Shown: positions 24,297 to 35,405, counted from the first letter of the stretch. The stretch: 36,489 nucleotides of DNA from Oscillospiraceae bacterium (GCA_015066405.1 SVOM01000017.1:1-36489), one strand, 5' to 3'. Numbers and translations: made by a program. The notes: generated by a model not told the origin, from the sequence alone.

Positions 24297-26126
24297 ATGG
24301 CAAAAACATTCGGCAAAACCGAAAAAAAGCAAACCCCAAAAACTAATGCCAAACAAAAGGCAAAGTATACGCCTAAAAAGAATAATAAGAACCAAAAAAC
24401 AACCAACAAAAAAGCGGCACCTAAAACCGCTAAACGAACCTATAAAAAATCATCAGCCCCAAAAAACACAAAACCGATAAAAATCATACCGCTCGGCGGC
24501 CTTGATGAAATCGGCAAGAACATAACGCTGTATGCATACGGCGATGATATGTTCTTGGTGGACTGCGGTATGTCCTTCCCCGATGAAGAAACACCGGGTA
24601 TTGATATAGTTATTCCTGATTTTACTTTTGTTTTAGAAAATAAAGATAAAATCAAGGGCCTTGTTTTAACACACGGCCACGAGGACCATATAGGCGCTAT
24701 TCCGTATTTGCTTAAAAACTTCAATGTGCCGATTTACGGCACACGTTTAACGCTTGGTCTTGTTGAGGGCAAACTTAAAGAGCATCGCCTTGATTCTTCG
24801 GCAAAACTCAATGTAGTAAAACCGGGCGATATTATAAAACTCGGCGCATTCTCGGTTGAGTTTATACACGTAAATCACTCAATACCCGATGCGGTAGCGG
24901 TGGCGGTGCGCTGTCCTGCGGGACTTATAGTGCAAACCGGCGACTTTAAAATCGATGCAACCCCCATTGATGATTATGTTATCGATATGGCGCGCTTTGC
25001 GGAGCTTGGCAAGGAGGGCGTTTTAGCACTGCTTTCCGATTCAACAAATGCCGAGCGCCCGGGCTTTACCGCATCCGAAAGAATTGTGGGAGAGTCTTTC
25101 GCAAATCTTTTTGCCAAAGCGGGTAAGCACCGTATTATAGTTGCTACATTCTCGTCCAACATACACCGTATTCAGCAAATTATTGATGAAGCGGTACGTT
25201 GTGGCCGAAAAGTCGCGGTATCGGGTAGGAGCATGATAAACGTTGTTAATATAGCCGCAGAGCTTGGGTATCTCAATGTTTATAATAACGTGCTTATCGA
25301 TATTGATGCGATTAAAAAATACAACCCCGAGCAACTCGTTATTATCACAACGGGCTCCCAGGGTGAGCCGATGTCGGCGCTCCACCGCATTGCCGCGGGC
25401 GAGCACCGCAATGTTGATATAGTGCCGGGAGATATGATTATAATTTCGGCAACCCCCATCCCCGGAAACGAAAAACTCGTAGGTAAGGTAATAAACGTTC
25501 TTATGAAACGCGGTGCCAATGTGGTATACGAAAAAATGTACGATGTACACGTATCGGGCCACGCGTGTCAGGATGAGCTTAAGCTTATGTTAAGCATTAT
25601 AAAGCCGAAATATTTTATTCCCGTACACGGCGAGCAAAAGCACCTTGTAAAGCATTCGGCGTTGGCCCAAAGTGTTGGTGTGGATGATAAAAATATTATT
25701 GTTGCCACCAACGGTAATGTTATTGAGCTTAACAACAAGGGCATCAAAATTGCCGAAACTGTCCAAGCGGGCAGGGTGCTTGTTGATGGCCTCGGCGTAG
25801 GCGATGTCGGAAGTATAGTGCTCCGAGACCGTATTCACTTGGCCGAGCACGGCATTATAATTATAGTTTTGGCTATGGATGCAGTATCGGGCGAGGTTGT
25901 GTCAGGTCCCGATATAGTATCGCGCGGATTTGTTTATGTTAAGGAATCGGAAGAACTGATGAGCGAGATAACCGAGTTATCGTGCGATATACTCGAAAAA
26001 TGCTATCTCTCAAACATTTATGATAGAAATGCAATAAAGGGCAAGCTTCGTGATGGCGTTTCACGATATTTGTATGAAAAAACTCGCCGCAGCCCAATGA
26101 TTCTTCCTATTATTATGGAGGTTTAA
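24297..26126 (+). CDS. rnj: Ribonuclease J with basic N-terminal extension
   Basis: Metallo-beta-lactamase/beta-CASP nuclease with 5'-3' exonuclease and endonuclease activity in mRNA decay and rRNA maturation. 609 residues; family members are near 555. The extra part is an N-terminal tail of about 60 residues with 20 lysines, low complexity and no hydrophobic stretch. The enzyme core starts at IKIIPLGGLDEIGKN (61-75). The zinc site THGHEDH (H126, H128, D130, H131) is intact, as are HSIPDAVA, TGDFK and GHACQDELKLM. A GGAGGAAA ribosome site supports the start. It is the first gene of a long plus-strand run. Confidence 0.94.
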   Translation: MAKTFGKTEKKQTPKTNAKQKAKYTPKKNNKNQKTTNKKAAPKTAKRTYKKSSAPKNTKPIKIIPLGGLDEIGKNITLYAYGDDMFLVDCGMSFPDEETPGIDIVIPDFTFVLENKDKIKGLVLTHGHEDHIGAIPYLLKNFNVPIYGTRLTLGLVEGKLKEHRLDSSAKLNVVKPGDIIKLGAFSVEFIHVNHSIPDAVAVAVRCPAGLIVQTGDFKIDATPIDDYVIDMARFAELGKEGVLALLSDSTNAERPGFTASERIVGESFANLFAKAGKHRIIVATFSSNIHRIQQIIDEAVRCGRKVAVSGRSMINVVNIAAELGYLNVYNNVLIDIDAIKKYNPEQLVIITTGSQGEPMSALHRIAAGEHRNVDIVPGDMIIISATPIPGNEKLVGKVINVLMKRGANVVYEKMYDVHVSGHACQDELKLMLSIIKPKYFIPVHGEQKHLVKHSALAQSVGVDDKNIIVATNGNVIELNNKGIKIAETVQAGRVLVDGLGVGDVGSIVLRDRIHLAEHGIIIIVLAMDAVSGEVVSGPDIVSRGFVYVKESEELMSEITELSCDILEKCYLSNIYDRNAIKGKLRDGVSRYLYEKTRRSPMILPIIMEV

Positions 26127-26145
26127 GCCTTTAAGGAGTGATATT

Positions 26146-28098
26146 GTGAAAAGAAAAAACGGTTTTGGTTTTGAAGGCGTTTTCATCGCCTTTTTGGCCG
26201 TTTTGGCCGTGGAAACTGCGGTTATGTTCTTTTACAATAAAATAATTTTTACTGTTACGGCTATTGTATTTATTTTGATGGCGGCACTGTTTTTGTTCCT
26301 TTATAATGGCGCAAAGCGGTATATCAATGCGCGGCTTATAAAGGGTGTTGAAATAATGTCGCAGGCGCAGTCATCGGCGCTTGATGGCTTGTCGGCCCCC
26401 GTAATACTCGTATCGTGGGATAACCGAGTTGTATGGGCGAATAAAGCGTTTGGTGCCTCCATTCAAAATAGGCAGGATGTTTTGGGCCGCGATGTACAAA
26501 CACTTATAGATAGGGCGGCATTTGAAAAACTTATAAACGGCAAAACGCTTGATATTGCCTTTAACGATAAGATTTTTAAGGTTTTCCTAATGCCCAAAAA
26601 GGAAATAAAGGTTGTCTATTTTATAGACCAAACTGCCCTTAAAAAGACGGCGGCGGAATATAAATTTTCACGCCCCGTGGCAGCCATACTCGAAATTGAT
26701 GCGCTCGAAGAAGTGCTAAAGGACGAAAAGGACAGTAAAAAAGTACAGGTGCGCGGTGCCGTTCAAGATATCATCGAAAAATGGTTCCATCAAGCAAACG
26801 GTATCATCCACACACTTTCGCACACACGCTTTTTGCTTTTGTTTGAGGAGCGTTATCTAACACGTTTTCAAGAGGAAAAGTTTACCATTCTTGAAACCAT
26901 ACGCAATTACGAAATAGACGGCAATAAGTATCTCACAGTTTCTATAGGTGTCGGGCACGGATGTAAAAATTTAAGCGACTGCGAGCAGTTGGCTCGCCGT
27001 GCACTCGATATGGCGCTTAGCCGCGGCGGCGACCAGGCGGCCGTAAAAAGCCCAAATGAAGACTATAAATTTTACGGTGGTGTAAAGGCCGTGTCCGAAA
27101 AGGGCTCGAGGGTAAGAACCAGGGTTACGGGCAAGGCGCTTAAAGAGATAATTGAAAGCAGTTCAAATGTTTTACTTATGGGACACCGCTTTTCAGACCT
27201 TGATAGTCTTGGTGCCGCGATAGGTATGGCGGAAATTGCCGAACGGCTAGGTGTAACCCCAAAAATCGTTATAAACGGCGAGCAAACAATGGCAAAATCG
27301 CTTATGAATTACCTTGTGGATGCAGGCAAACGCGATTTATTTGTAAATGAGAAAAAGGCACTCGAGCTTATAGATGAAGATACACTACTCATAGTTCTTG
27401 ATACACATCGCCCAAGCTTTTTGGAAAGCGAAGCGGTTTATAAAAATGTGCTGAAAACAGTAGTTATCGACCATCATAGGAAAGCAACTGATTATATTGA
27501 TAATGCACTGCTTTTCTATAATGAAACCACAACATCCTCAACCTGCGAAATCGTAACAGAGCTGTGGCAGTATATGGGTGTCGGCAATATGGATTCGGTA
27601 ACTGCCGAGGCGCTAATGTCCGGTATTATGCTTGATACTAAAAACTTTGTATTGGGCACAGGGGTTAGAACCTATGAGGCAGCGGCATATTTGCGTAAAT
27701 GCTTGGCGCAACCCGTAACCGTTAAAAAGCTGTTTAGTGATTCTATGGAGGTTTATAAGGGCAAATATGAGGTTATATCCTCGGCTGAGCATTTTGGTGA
27801 TTATGTTATAGCGGTTAACCTTAATAACAACCAATTTACCCGTATAGTGTCTGCTCAGGCGGCGGATGAATTGCTTGGCGTTAATGATGTTAAGGCATCG
27901 TTTGTTATGTTCGCTAATGCGGGCGGTATCAATATTTCGGCCCGTTCTTACGGCGAATTTAATGTGCAGTTAATAATGGAAAAACTCGGCGGCGGCGGCC
28001 ATAAAACAATGGCGGCTTGCACGCTGGATACAGGCGATTTTGAAAAGGCAAAAGTGCTTCTTCAAAATGCCGTACAAGAGTATATAAAGGATAGGTGA
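26146..28098 (+). CDS. gdpP: Cyclic-di-AMP phosphodiesterase GdpP
   Basis: Membrane-bound enzyme that hydrolyses c-di-AMP, affecting osmotic balance, wall stress and beta-lactam tolerance. 650 residues, GTG start with TTAAGGAG upstream. Two N-terminal membrane helices (about 12-30 and 33-53), a PAS domain (about 80-165), a degenerate GGDEF domain (about 175-300), then DHH (about 340-500) and DHHA1 with [10 protein letters not shown] near the end. Metal ligands: H347, D351, D353 in [10 protein letters not shown]419 in LDTH and the DHH triad 442-444. The first motif has FS where most members have NP, but all ligands are kept. Position between rnj and rplI matches the common Firmicutes order gdpP-rplI-dnaB. 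Confidence 0.95.
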   Translation: MKRKNGFGFEGVFIAFLAVLAVETAVMFFYNKIIFTVTAIVFILMAALFLFLYNGAKRYINARLIKGVEIMSQAQSSALDGLSAPVILVSWDNRVVWANKAFGASIQNRQDVLGRDVQTLIDRAAFEKLINGKTLDIAFNDKIFKVFLMPKKEIKVVYFIDQTALKKTAAEYKFSRPVAAILEIDALEEVLKDEKDSKKVQVRGAVQDIIEKWFHQANGIIHTLSHTRFLLLFEERYLTRFQEEKFTILETIRNYEIDGNKYLTVSIGVGHGCKNLSDCEQLARRALDMALSRGGDQAAVKSPNEDYKFYGGVKAVSEKGSRVRTRVTGKALKEIIESSSNVLLMGHRFSDLDSLGAAIGMAEIAERLGVTPKIVINGEQTMAKSLMNYLVDAGKRDLFVNEKKALELIDEDTLLIVLDTHRPSFLESEAVYKNVLKTVVIDHHRKATDYIDNALLFYNETTTSSTCEIVTELWQYMGVGNMDSVTAEALMSGIMLDTKNFVLGTGVRTYEAAAYLRKCLAQPVTVKKLFSDSMEVYKGKYEVISSAEHFGDYVIAVNLNNNQFTRIVSAQAADELLGVNDVKASFVMFANAGGINISARSYGEFNVQLIMEKLGGGGHKTMAACTLDTGDFEKAKVLLQNAVQEYIKDR

Positions 28099-28103
28099 TA
28101 TAT

Positions 28104-28544
28104 ATGAAGGTTATTTTATTAGCCGATGTTAAAGGTCAGGGAAAAAAGGGAGAACTTATAAATGCATCCGATGGCTATGCAAGAAATTTCCTTTTTCCTA
28201 AAAAGTTGGCGGTAGCGGCCGATTCCGCCGCAATGTCGGAGCTTAAAAGCAGGGAAGAGGCAAAGGCGCATCACAAGAGTGAAGAAATTGCCAATGCCAA
28301 AAAATTAGCGGCCGACCTTGAGGGCAAAGCATTTATACTCAAGGCAAAAGCCGGCGCAAACGGAAAGCTTTTCGGTTCGGTTACATCTAAGGAAATAGCC
28401 GCCGAGGTAACCCGCGTTACAGGCATTAATATAGACCGTAAAAAGTTAAATGTTGCCGATATTAAGGCATACGGAACATATACTGCCGAAATCAAATTAT
28501 ACACAGGTATCAGCGCAAAATTTACTGTAGAAGTAAAGGAATAA
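28104..28544 (+). CDS. rplI: 50S ribosomal protein L9
   Basis: Binds 23S rRNA at the base of the L1 stalk. 146 residues from the ATG at 28104 ([17 protein letters not shown]), the usual N-terminus; the frame is open to a GTG at 28095. The N-domain signature [14 protein letters not shown] (about 25-38) is followed by the long connecting helix (Lys/Ala/Glu-rich, 40-75) and the C-domain. It starts five bases after gdpP and ends four bases before dnaB. Confidence 0.96.
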   Translation: MKVILLADVKGQGKKGELINASDGYARNFLFPKKLAVAADSAAMSELKSREEAKAHHKSEEIANAKKLAADLEGKAFILKAKAGANGKLFGSVTSKEIAAEVTRVTGINIDRKKLNVADIKAYGTYTAEIKLYTGISAKFTVEVKE

Positions 28545-28548
28545 TAAA

Positions 28549-29916
28549 ATGGAAGAAAAAACTATTTTCAATTTGGATGAGCATCGCTTACCTTACGCTC
28601 CTGAGGCGGAGCAGTTTTTACTCGGCTCAATTCTTATTGACCCGCAAAGTATTCAGCAAATAACGGGCAGTGTAAAACCTGAGTATTTTTATATACCGCA
28701 GCATAAAGAAATTTTTAAAACGCTCTCTACTATGTTCGAGTTAAGTCATAGCATAGATTTTGCCACCTTGCTCGAAAAATTAAAGGACGACGGCGTTTAT
28801 GATGAGGCAGGCGGTAAGGAATATATTTCTCGCCTTATTCAAATGGTGCCGTCCTCTGCCAATATTCTTACATACGCATCAATTATTAAGGAGCGTTATT
28901 ATACACGCGCCTTGATTTTAGCGGCGCAGGGTATTATTAAGGATGCGAGTGAAAATTATTCAAGCGCCGATAGACTGCTCGATTCTGCCGAAGAGAAAAT
29001 CTATGCCATAAGGCAGGGTAGAGATGTTGAGGGACTTACTCACATTAAAGATGTAATCGAGGCCGAAACCTACGACCGCCTAACCAAAATTACCGACCCT
29101 GAAACCAAGAATGACTATCTCGGTATTCCAACAGGTATTGGCGACCTTGATAAGGTTATAACAGGACTTAATAAATCTGATTTAATTATCGTGGGTGCGC
29201 GTCCGGGTATGGGTAAAACCTCGTTTGCGCTCAACATCGCGCGCAATGTAGCATTAAAGGCTAAAAAGACTGTTTGCTTCTTCTCGCTTGAAATGACAAG
29301 AGACCAGTTGGCTCAACGCCTTTTGTCCAACGAAGCATCAATACAAAGCACAAAGCTTAGAACGGGTGATTTAACACCTGAAGAATGGACACGCCTTGGC
29401 AACGCGGGGGCCGAGCTTTCAAAGGCCGATATTTATCTTGATGAAACATCGGGTATCACAGTACCCGAAATGAAGGCAAAGCTTATGCGCATGAAAAAGG
29501 TTGACCTTGTTATTATCGACTATTTGGGACTTATGCAGTCTGCAAAGAGGAGCGAAAACCGAGTTCAAGAGGTTTCCGATATTACAAGAAACTTAAAAAT
29601 AATGGCTAAGGAATTAAAGGTGCCCGTAGTGGTTTGCGCACAGCTTTCCCGTGGTACCGAGGCCAAGGGCAAATCGCACCGTCCCGCCCTTTCTGACCTT
29701 CGTGAATCGGGCTCTATTGAGCAGGATGCAGATATCGTTTTATTCCTTTATCGCGAAAAGTATTACGATAGCGAAAAGGCAGATGATGAAGAAAAGGGCG
29801 ATGAGAACAAGGCAGAGTGCATTGTTGCTAAAAACCGCCACGGTGAAATAAAGACAGTAGAGCTTTATTGGGATGGACAGTTCACTCGATTTGCATCGCA
29901 GGATGTGTATAGATAA
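28549..29916 (+). CDS. dnaB: Replicative DNA helicase DnaB
   Basis: Hexameric helicase of the replication fork (DnaC in Bacillus naming). 455 residues. N-terminal domain begins PYAPEAEQFLLGSILID (16-32), Walker A GARPGMGKT at 216-224, Walker B region VDLVIIDYLGLM and SLEMTRDQLAQRL. The DnaB signature HRPALSDLRESGSIEQDAD is intact. No intein. Ribosome site AAAGGA lies in the end of rplI. Its stop overlaps the tilS start by one base. Confidence 0.96.
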   Translation: MEEKTIFNLDEHRLPYAPEAEQFLLGSILIDPQSIQQITGSVKPEYFYIPQHKEIFKTLSTMFELSHSIDFATLLEKLKDDGVYDEAGGKEYISRLIQMVPSSANILTYASIIKERYYTRALILAAQGIIKDASENYSSADRLLDSAEEKIYAIRQGRDVEGLTHIKDVIEAETYDRLTKITDPETKNDYLGIPTGIGDLDKVITGLNKSDLIIVGARPGMGKTSFALNIARNVALKAKKTVCFFSLEMTRDQLAQRLLSNEASIQSTKLRTGDLTPEEWTRLGNAGAELSKADIYLDETSGITVPEMKAKLMRMKKVDLVIIDYLGLMQSAKRSENRVQEVSDITRNLKIMAKELKVPVVVCAQLSRGTEAKGKSHRPALSDLRESGSIEQDADIVLFLYREKYYDSEKADDEEKGDENKAECIVAKNRHGEIKTVELYWDGQFTRFASQDVYR

Positions 29917-31193
29917 TGCAAGAAAAGGTTATCAAAGCAATAAGCGATTATGCAATGCTAAAAGATGCAACCTCTGTTACGGTGGCACTCTCGGGCGGTG
30001 CCGATTCGGTGGCGCTTTTGCACTGTATGTTGTCGCTTAAAAGTCGGTATGATGTGAAAGTATACGCGCTTCACTTAAACCATATGCTTCGCGGTGCGGA
30101 GTCGGATAGAGATGAAGCGTTTGTAACCGCACTTTGCAAAAAATGGGATGTTCCGCTTGTAGTGGCGCATGCCGATATAAATAAAGAAAGTGCAAAAACG
30201 GGGGAGAGCACCGAGCTTGCCGCCAGGCGCGTTAGGTACGAGTTTTTCGAGCGGGAGCGTAAAGGTGTAGTAGCAACGGCGCACACCGCGAGCGACTCGG
30301 CCGAAACGGTGCTTTTCAATTTAACCCGTGGCACTGCAGCGGCAGGCCTTTGCGGAATTCCACCCGTAAGAGATATTTATATTCGCCCACTCATTTTTTG
30401 CACAAGACAAGATATTGAGCAGTATTGCGAGAAAAACGGACTTGAATTTGTAAACGATAGCACCAATTTTACCGATGATTATACAAGAAATAAAATTCGG
30501 CATAATGCGGTGCCCGTTTTAAAGGAAATTAACCCTTCTTTTGAAAGCTCGGTACTGCGTATGTCGGCATATATCAGGGAAGATAATTCATATCTCGATA
30601 GTGTGGCGGATGCCGAATATAAAAAAGCGGTATCAGAGGATGGGCTAAATACCGAAAATATAGGTAAGCTTCATCCGTCTATTGCCAAAAGGGTGCTTAA
30701 AAAGTATTTTGGACGCGAGTTAGATAGCGTTAATCTCGAGCTTCTTTATAAAACCGCTAAGGGAGAAATCGGCGCTACGGTGCTGCCGTTAGGCGTTACT
30801 GCACGGGTTAAAAACGGGCTTTTGTGTTTTGAAACTGAACAAAGCCAATCCGATTTTAGCTACAAAACCGAGATTTATAAAGAAAATATAAAAAAAGTTA
30901 ACAGTTTGTTATTAAAAAATGCGTTAGATTGTGGTAAAATAGTCGGCGTACCGGTTGTAAGACAAAGGCAACCGCACGACAGTATACGGCTAACAAACCG
31001 CGGAGTAACGAAAACGCTTAAAAAACTTTTTAATGAAATGAAAATACCCGAAAATGAGCGTGCCAAGCTACCCGTAATTTGCGATGATATCGGTGTAGTA
31101 TGGGTATGCGGCGCAGGTGCGGCCGAGCGCGTAAGGGTAGATGAAAAAACAAAAGAAGTTTTTGTTATAAAAACCGAAAAAATATTAGGTTAG
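29916..31193 (+). CDS. tilS: tRNA(Ile)-lysidine synthase
   Basis: N-type ATP pyrophosphatase that changes C34 of tRNA-Ile(CAU) to lysidine, an essential step. 425 residues. PP-loop SGGADS at 26-31, HLNHMLRG (about 50-57), substrate segment [20 protein letters not shown] (about 186-205) and a C-terminal TilS domain with [18 protein letters not shown]. Start overlaps the dnaB stop (TAATG). The order tilS-hpt-ftsH is the standard Firmicutes one. Confidence 0.95.
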   Translation: MQEKVIKAISDYAMLKDATSVTVALSGGADSVALLHCMLSLKSRYDVKVYALHLNHMLRGAESDRDEAFVTALCKKWDVPLVVAHADINKESAKTGESTELAARRVRYEFFERERKGVVATAHTASDSAETVLFNLTRGTAAAGLCGIPPVRDIYIRPLIFCTRQDIEQYCEKNGLEFVNDSTNFTDDYTRNKIRHNAVPVLKEINPSFESSVLRMSAYIREDNSYLDSVADAEYKKAVSEDGLNTENIGKLHPSIAKRVLKKYFGRELDSVNLELLYKTAKGEIGATVLPLGVTARVKNGLLCFETEQSQSDFSYKTEIYKENIKKVNSLLLKNALDCGKIVGVPVVRQRQPHDSIRLTNRGVTKTLKKLFNEMKIPENERAKLPVICDDIGVVWVCGAGAAERVRVDEKTKEVFVIKTEKILG

Positions 31194-31210
31194 TTTTTGG
31201 GGATGATAAA

Positions 31211-31753
31211 ATGTCAATGGATAATGATATTAAAAAGGTATTGCTTACAAAAGAGGAGATTGAAGCTATTTGCAAACGCTTGGGTGAGCAAATCTCACGT
31301 GATTATGCAGGTAAAAAACTTTTGCTTGTAAGCGTTTTAAAGGGTGCCGTAGTATTTATGGCCGATATTATGCGTAATATTACGGTAGATGCAGAGATAG
31401 ATTTTATGTCTATTTCTTCCTATAAAGGTGCTGAGAGTACGGGTGTTGTACAGTTCAAGAAGGACCTTGATATCAACCCCGATGGCTATGATATTTTGAT
31501 TGTAGAGGACATACTCGATACAGGCAGGTCTCTTCGTTATATAGCCGATATTTTGCTTCGAAAGAATGCAAACAGCGTAAAAATTTGCACATTTTTGGAT
31601 AAACCCGAAAACCGCAAGGCAGATATCTCTGCCGATTATGTAGGTGCTAAAGTTCCCAACGAGTTCGTTGTCGGTTACGGACTCGATTATAATGAAAAGT
31701 ATAGAAATTTGCCGTACTTGGGTGTATTAAAGCCCGAAGTTTACAGTAAATAA
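31211..31753 (+). CDS. hpt: Hypoxanthine phosphoribosyltransferase
   Basis: Purine salvage: hypoxanthine (and often guanine) plus PRPP to IMP/GMP. 180 residues, family length. The PRPP loop [11 protein letters not shown] is at 98-108, [16 protein letters not shown] at 38-53 and the flexible-loop SSYKG at 69-73. The ATG at 31211 follows GGGGATGA. Between tilS and ftsH, as in Bacillus and many Clostridia. Confidence 0.95.
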   Translation: MSMDNDIKKVLLTKEEIEAICKRLGEQISRDYAGKKLLLVSVLKGAVVFMADIMRNITVDAEIDFMSISSYKGAESTGVVQFKKDLDINPDGYDILIVEDILDTGRSLRYIADILLRKNANSVKICTFLDKPENRKADISADYVGAKVPNEFVVGYGLDYNEKYRNLPYLGVLKPEVYSK

Positions 31754-31776
31754 GATATAGTGAAAGGATGTACCAA

Positions 31777-33696
31777 ATGAAGAAAAACCTTAAAAGCATA
31801 TTGCTTTATATAGGTATTCCGCTTATTTTGATAGGCGCAATAGTATTTGCCGGATTTGGCGGCAAAAAAACTGCCGAAACCAAGTATTATGAAATTGTTG
31901 ATATGATAGTTACCAACCAAATTTCAGAATACGAGCTGAATCTCTACAGCGGTGAGCTTCAGTATGTAAAGCGTTCCGAGCCCGATAAAAAATACCGTTA
32001 TACTGTTGCGAGCCCCAGCATATTTTATGAGGATATAGCCGAGCAGGTAGAACAAATCAACAATGCTAACCGCGCCGAACACCCCGAGCTTATGATTAAG
32101 TATAACTACAAAAGCGGTAGTGCGGCTTCGTGGTTGGTAGACCTATTGCCCACAGCCATTTTGGTTGTTATTATGGTTGCATTTTGGATATTCGTTATGC
32201 GGCGTATGAACGGCGCAATGGGTAACGATAAGGCAATGGGCTTTGGTAAATCAAAGGCAAAAAAAGCCGATAATAAGCGCAAAACAACCTTTGCAGATGT
32301 TGCGGGCGCCGATGAAGAAAAGCAAGAACTCGCCGAGATAGTGGACTTTTTAAAGGCCCCTTCAAAGTTTAACGATTTAGGTGCTCGTATTCCTAAGGGA
32401 GTATTGCTTGTGGGCCCTCCGGGAACCGGTAAAACCTTGCTCGCGCGCGCCGTTGCAGGCGAAGCGGGCGTGCCGTTTTTCAGCATTTCGGGTTCCGATT
32501 TTGTTGAAATGTTCGTAGGTGTTGGTGCTTCACGTGTGAGAGATTTGTTTGATGAAGCCAAAAAAGAATCTCCTGCAATTGTATTTATCGATGAAATTGA
32601 TGCCGTAGGTCGTCAGCGTGGTGCCGGTCTTGGCGGCGGACACGATGAGCGTGAGCAAACACTCAACCAGTTGCTTGTTGAAATGGATGGCTTTGGTGCT
32701 AATGAGGGAGTTATCGTTATGGCGGCAACCAATCGCCCCGATATACTCGATAAGGCACTGCTTCGCCCCGGCCGATTTGATAGACAAATAACAGTAAATT
32801 ACCCCGATGTTAAGGGTAGAGAAGATATATTGAAGGTACACTCCCGCGGCAAGCCGTTGGGCCCCGATGTATCCCTTGAAACCATCGCAAAATCTACTGC
32901 AGGCTTTACGGGTGCTGACCTTGAAAACCTCTTAAACGAAGCGGCATTGCTTGCCGCCCGTAAGGGTCTAAAAGCTATTACCCAAGAGCAAATTGAAGAA
33001 GCTACCATTAAGGTTGTTATGGGTACCGAGAAAAAATCTCACGTTGTAAAAGATAAAGATAAGTGGATAACATCCTATCACGAGGCAGGCCACGCTATTG
33101 TGTCCTATTTCTTGCCCACACAGGACCCCGTGCATCAAATTTCAATTATACCGCGCGGTATGGCGGCGGGCTACACAATGTATTTGCCTACCGAAGAAAA
33201 GGGCCACGTGTCGAGGAACCAAATGCTCGAGCAAATTTGCTCACTGCTTGGTGGCCGTGCGGCTGAACAGTTAACACAGGATGATATTTGCACAGGCGCA
33301 TCAAACGATATTGAGCGTGCTACCGAGCTTGCTCGCAAAATGGTAACCCGTTTTGGTATGAGCGAGAAGTTAGGTCTCGTAGCATACGGCAACGGAAACA
33401 ATGAGGTGTTCTTAGGACGCGACTTCTCATCCACACCTAACTATTCCGAAAAAATCGCTGCCGAAATTGATGAAGAGGTAACTGCTATCGTTACAAAACA
33501 GTACGGGAAGGCCATTGAAATATTGAAGGGCTCTATGGACAAATTAACTATAGTTGCCAATGAGCTTTTCCATAATGAAAAGATAGATGGCGAGCGCTTC
33601 AGAGAGATTATGGCCGATGCCACCAACGAGATTTTCCACAATGAAAAGATAGATGGCGAGTGTTTCGGCGAAATGACCGATGCGGCTAAAGAATAA
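31777..33696 (+). CDS. ftsH: ATP-dependent zinc metalloprotease FtsH
   Basis: Membrane-anchored AAA+ protease for quality control of membrane and short-lived proteins. 639 residues from the ATG at 31777; the ATG at 31768 abuts the AAAGG ribosome site and is unlikely. Helix 1 at about 7-26, external domain, helix 2 at about 120-141, Walker A GPPGTGKT 213-220, Walker [13 protein letters not shown] region RPGRFDRQ, zinc site HEAGH 435-439. The C-terminus is odd: a segment of about 22 residues containing FHNEKIDGE occurs twice in tandem (about 595-616 and 617-638). A hairpin follows the stop. Confidence 0.95.
   Translation: MKKNLKSILLYIGIPLILIGAIVFAGFGGKKTAETKYYEIVDMIVTNQISEYELNLYSGELQYVKRSEPDKKYRYTVASPSIFYEDIAEQVEQINNANRAEHPELMIKYNYKSGSAASWLVDLLPTAILVVIMVAFWIFVMRRMNGAMGNDKAMGFGKSKAKKADNKRKTTFADVAGADEEKQELAEIVDFLKAPSKFNDLGARIPKGVLLVGPPGTGKTLLARAVAGEAGVPFFSISGSDFVEMFVGVGASRVRDLFDEAKKESPAIVFIDEIDAVGRQRGAGLGGGHDEREQTLNQLLVEMDGFGANEGVIVMAATNRPDILDKALLRPGRFDRQITVNYPDVKGREDILKVHSRGKPLGPDVSLETIAKSTAGFTGADLENLLNEAALLAARKGLKAITQEQIEEATIKVVMGTEKKSHVVKDKDKWITSYHEAGHAIVSYFLPTQDPVHQISIIPRGMAAGYTMYLPTEEKGHVSRNQMLEQICSLLGGRAAEQLTQDDICTGASNDIERATELARKMVTRFGMSEKLGLVAYGNGNNEVFLGRDFSSTPNYSEKIAAEIDEEVTAIVTKQYGKAIEILKGSMDKLTIVANELFHNEKIDGERFREIMADATNEIFHNEKIDGECFGEMTDAAKE
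33559..33693 (+). repeat. Tandem duplication of 66 bases inside the 3' end of ftsH
   Basis: Two adjacent units starting at 33559 and 33625 both encode N-E-(L/I)-F-H-N-E-K-I-D-G-E. The centre is identical over about 20 bases, while the ends have diverged and copy 2 lost one codon. It is in frame and extends the protein. Confidence 0.8.
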
Positions 33697-33701
33697 TTTT
33701 A

Positions 33702-33730
33702 AAACCCGATAGTCTGGTACTATCGGGTTT
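33702..33730 (+). terminator. Hairpin between ftsH and the methyltransferase
   Basis: Perfect 12-pair stem AAACCCGATAGT/ACTATCGGGTTT with loop CTGGT. The T run is only three bases, so it may be a partial terminator or an mRNA-processing site that lowers expression of the last two genes. Confidence 0.55.
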
Positions 33731-33756
33731 ACTCGCGAAAAAAGGAGGATGGCATT

Positions 33757-34503
33757 TTGAGCAGTTATAACGATTTTGCATTGTTTTATGATAGATTTAC
33801 AACCGATGTGGACTATTCGGCCCGCACCGATTATTTGTGCGAAATTTTCAAAAAATACGATAAAATGCCGACCTTACTATTGGATGTTGCTTGCGGTACG
33901 GGTAACTTTTCGCTCGAATTTGCCCGCCGCGGCGTATCGGTTATAGGCACCGATATATCGGAGGATATGTTGTCGTGTGCCCGAGAAAAAAGTAGTAACG
34001 AAAACGCCGATATACTGTTTTTGTGCCAAGCGGCGCAAGACCTTGACCTTTACGGCACAGTGGATGGCGCCGTTTCTTGCCTTGATAGTATAAATCATAT
34101 AACAAATTATAATACACTTAAAAAAGCGTTTAAAAAAATCTCACTGTTTTTAGAAAAGGACCGACTTTTTATATTCGATGTAAATACTGAATATAAACAA
34201 GAGTGTGTTTTGGGCGATAATACTTTTGTGTTGGAAGAACAAGATGTTTTTTGCGTATGGCAAAACGAGTATGATAAAAGGCAAAAAACTACATATATAA
34301 ATATAGATTTTTTTGAAAATAAGGGAAACAATAGTTATAAAAGATATTCCGAAAACTTTTGCGAGCGCGTTTATTCCGATGAGCAGTTGATAAATGCATT
34401 AACTGCCGCGGGACTGCGTGTAGAAAAGATTTTCGGCGAAAATAGCTTCAAAAAGCCAACAAAAAACACAACGCGTAAGATTTTTGTTGCAAGAAAGGTT
34501 TAG
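33757..34503 (+). CDS. Class I SAM-dependent methyltransferase, substrate unknown
   Basis: 248 residues. TTG start at 33757 with AAAGGAGG eight bases upstream; no in-frame ATG fits. SAM-binding motif I is LLLDVACGTGNFSLEFARRG (about 40-59), followed by motif II IGTDISEDMLSCAREK and motif III region GAVSCLDSINHI. The rest is a mixed region ending KIFVARK. The target (small molecule, protein or RNA) cannot be told. It is two bases upstream of hslO, so they are co-translated. Confidence 0.8.
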   Translation: MSSYNDFALFYDRFTTDVDYSARTDYLCEIFKKYDKMPTLLLDVACGTGNFSLEFARRGVSVIGTDISEDMLSCAREKSSNENADILFLCQAAQDLDLYGTVDGAVSCLDSINHITNYNTLKKAFKKISLFLEKDRLFIFDVNTEYKQECVLGDNTFVLEEQDVFCVWQNEYDKRQKTTYINIDFFENKGNNSYKRYSENFCERVYSDEQLINALTAAGLRVEKIFGENSFKKPTKNTTRKIFVARKV

Positions 34504-34505
34504 TT

Positions 34506-35378
34506 ATGGGAAAACTTATTAGATGTATAACAAGCAACGGTCAGGTTATGGCAACCGCCGTTGATACAACCGATATAGTAAATAAAGCTGAACAAATACA
34601 TACAACCTCTGCCGTAGTAACCGCGGCACTCGGGCGCCTCTTAACCGCCGCATCAATGATGGGTAATATGTTAAAGGGTAAAGATAACTCTTTAACACTG
34701 CGTGTACAGGGTGGCGGTCCTGTTGGTGCATTAATTGCCGTTTCCGATTTTAATGGTGATGTTCGCGGTTATGTTACAAACCCCGTGGTTGAGTTACCGC
34801 TGAATGACAAGGGTAAACTCGACGTAGGCGGTGCAGTTGGCAAAGAGGGAAACTTGTATGTGATTAAGGATTTAGGCCTCAAAGAGCCTTATAATGGTAT
34901 GGTGCCGCTAATTTCGGGCGAAATAGCCGAGGACATAACGGCATATTATGCACTAAGCGAGCAAACACCCACCGTTTGCGCTTTGGGTGTGCTTGTAAAC
35001 CCCGATTTGAGCGTTAAAGTGGCAGGCGGATATATTATTCAGTTGTTGCCCGCCGCAGAAAATTCCACTATTGATAAGTTGGAGGACGGAATACGTGATA
35101 TCGAGTCGGTAACCAAAATGTTATCAAGCGGTATGACGCCCGAAGACATTATTCGCCGTGCGCTTAAAAACTTTGAAGTGGAAGTTCTTTATGAGCAAAA
35201 TATAGAATATAAATGTAATTGTAGCAAACAGAGAGTGGAAAAGGCGCTTATCAGTATAGGTAAGGCGGAGCTTGAGAGTATGGCGGCAGAAATGGATGAA
35301 GCAAATATTAATTGCCATTTTTGCGATAAGGTTTATAAGTTCTCAAAAGCTGAAATTGAGGCGTTGGCGAGAAAATAA
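34506..35378 (+). CDS. hslO: Redox-regulated chaperone Hsp33
   Basis: Holdase activated by oxidative unfolding in the cytoplasm. 290 residues, family length. The C-terminal zinc switch has CNC (C237, C239) and CHFC (C270, C273). The N-terminal core shows LRVQGGGPVGALIAVSDFNG (65-84) and GYVTNP (88-93). The ATG at 34506 has AAAGG upstream. Last gene of the long run; no strong terminator follows before the tRNA promoter. Confidence 0.95.
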   Translation: MGKLIRCITSNGQVMATAVDTTDIVNKAEQIHTTSAVVTAALGRLLTAASMMGNMLKGKDNSLTLRVQGGGPVGALIAVSDFNGDVRGYVTNPVVELPLNDKGKLDVGGAVGKEGNLYVIKDLGLKEPYNGMVPLISGEIAEDITAYYALSEQTPTVCALGVLVNPDLSVKVAGGYIIQLLPAAENSTIDKLEDGIRDIESVTKMLSSGMTPEDIIRRALKNFEVEVLYEQNIEYKCNCSKQRVEKALISIGKAELESMAAEMDEANINCHFCDKVYKFSKAEIEALARK

Positions 35379-35405
35379 TTTTTTTAAAAAATTTATAAAA
35401 AAGTG

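Noticed and set aside
25041-25562. 173-codon open frame on the minus strand inside rnj
   Set aside because: Shadow frame of the RNase J coding region.
31768-31776. Upstream ATG of ftsH as the start
   Set aside because: It directly abuts the AAAGG ribosome site; the ATG at 31777 has proper spacing.
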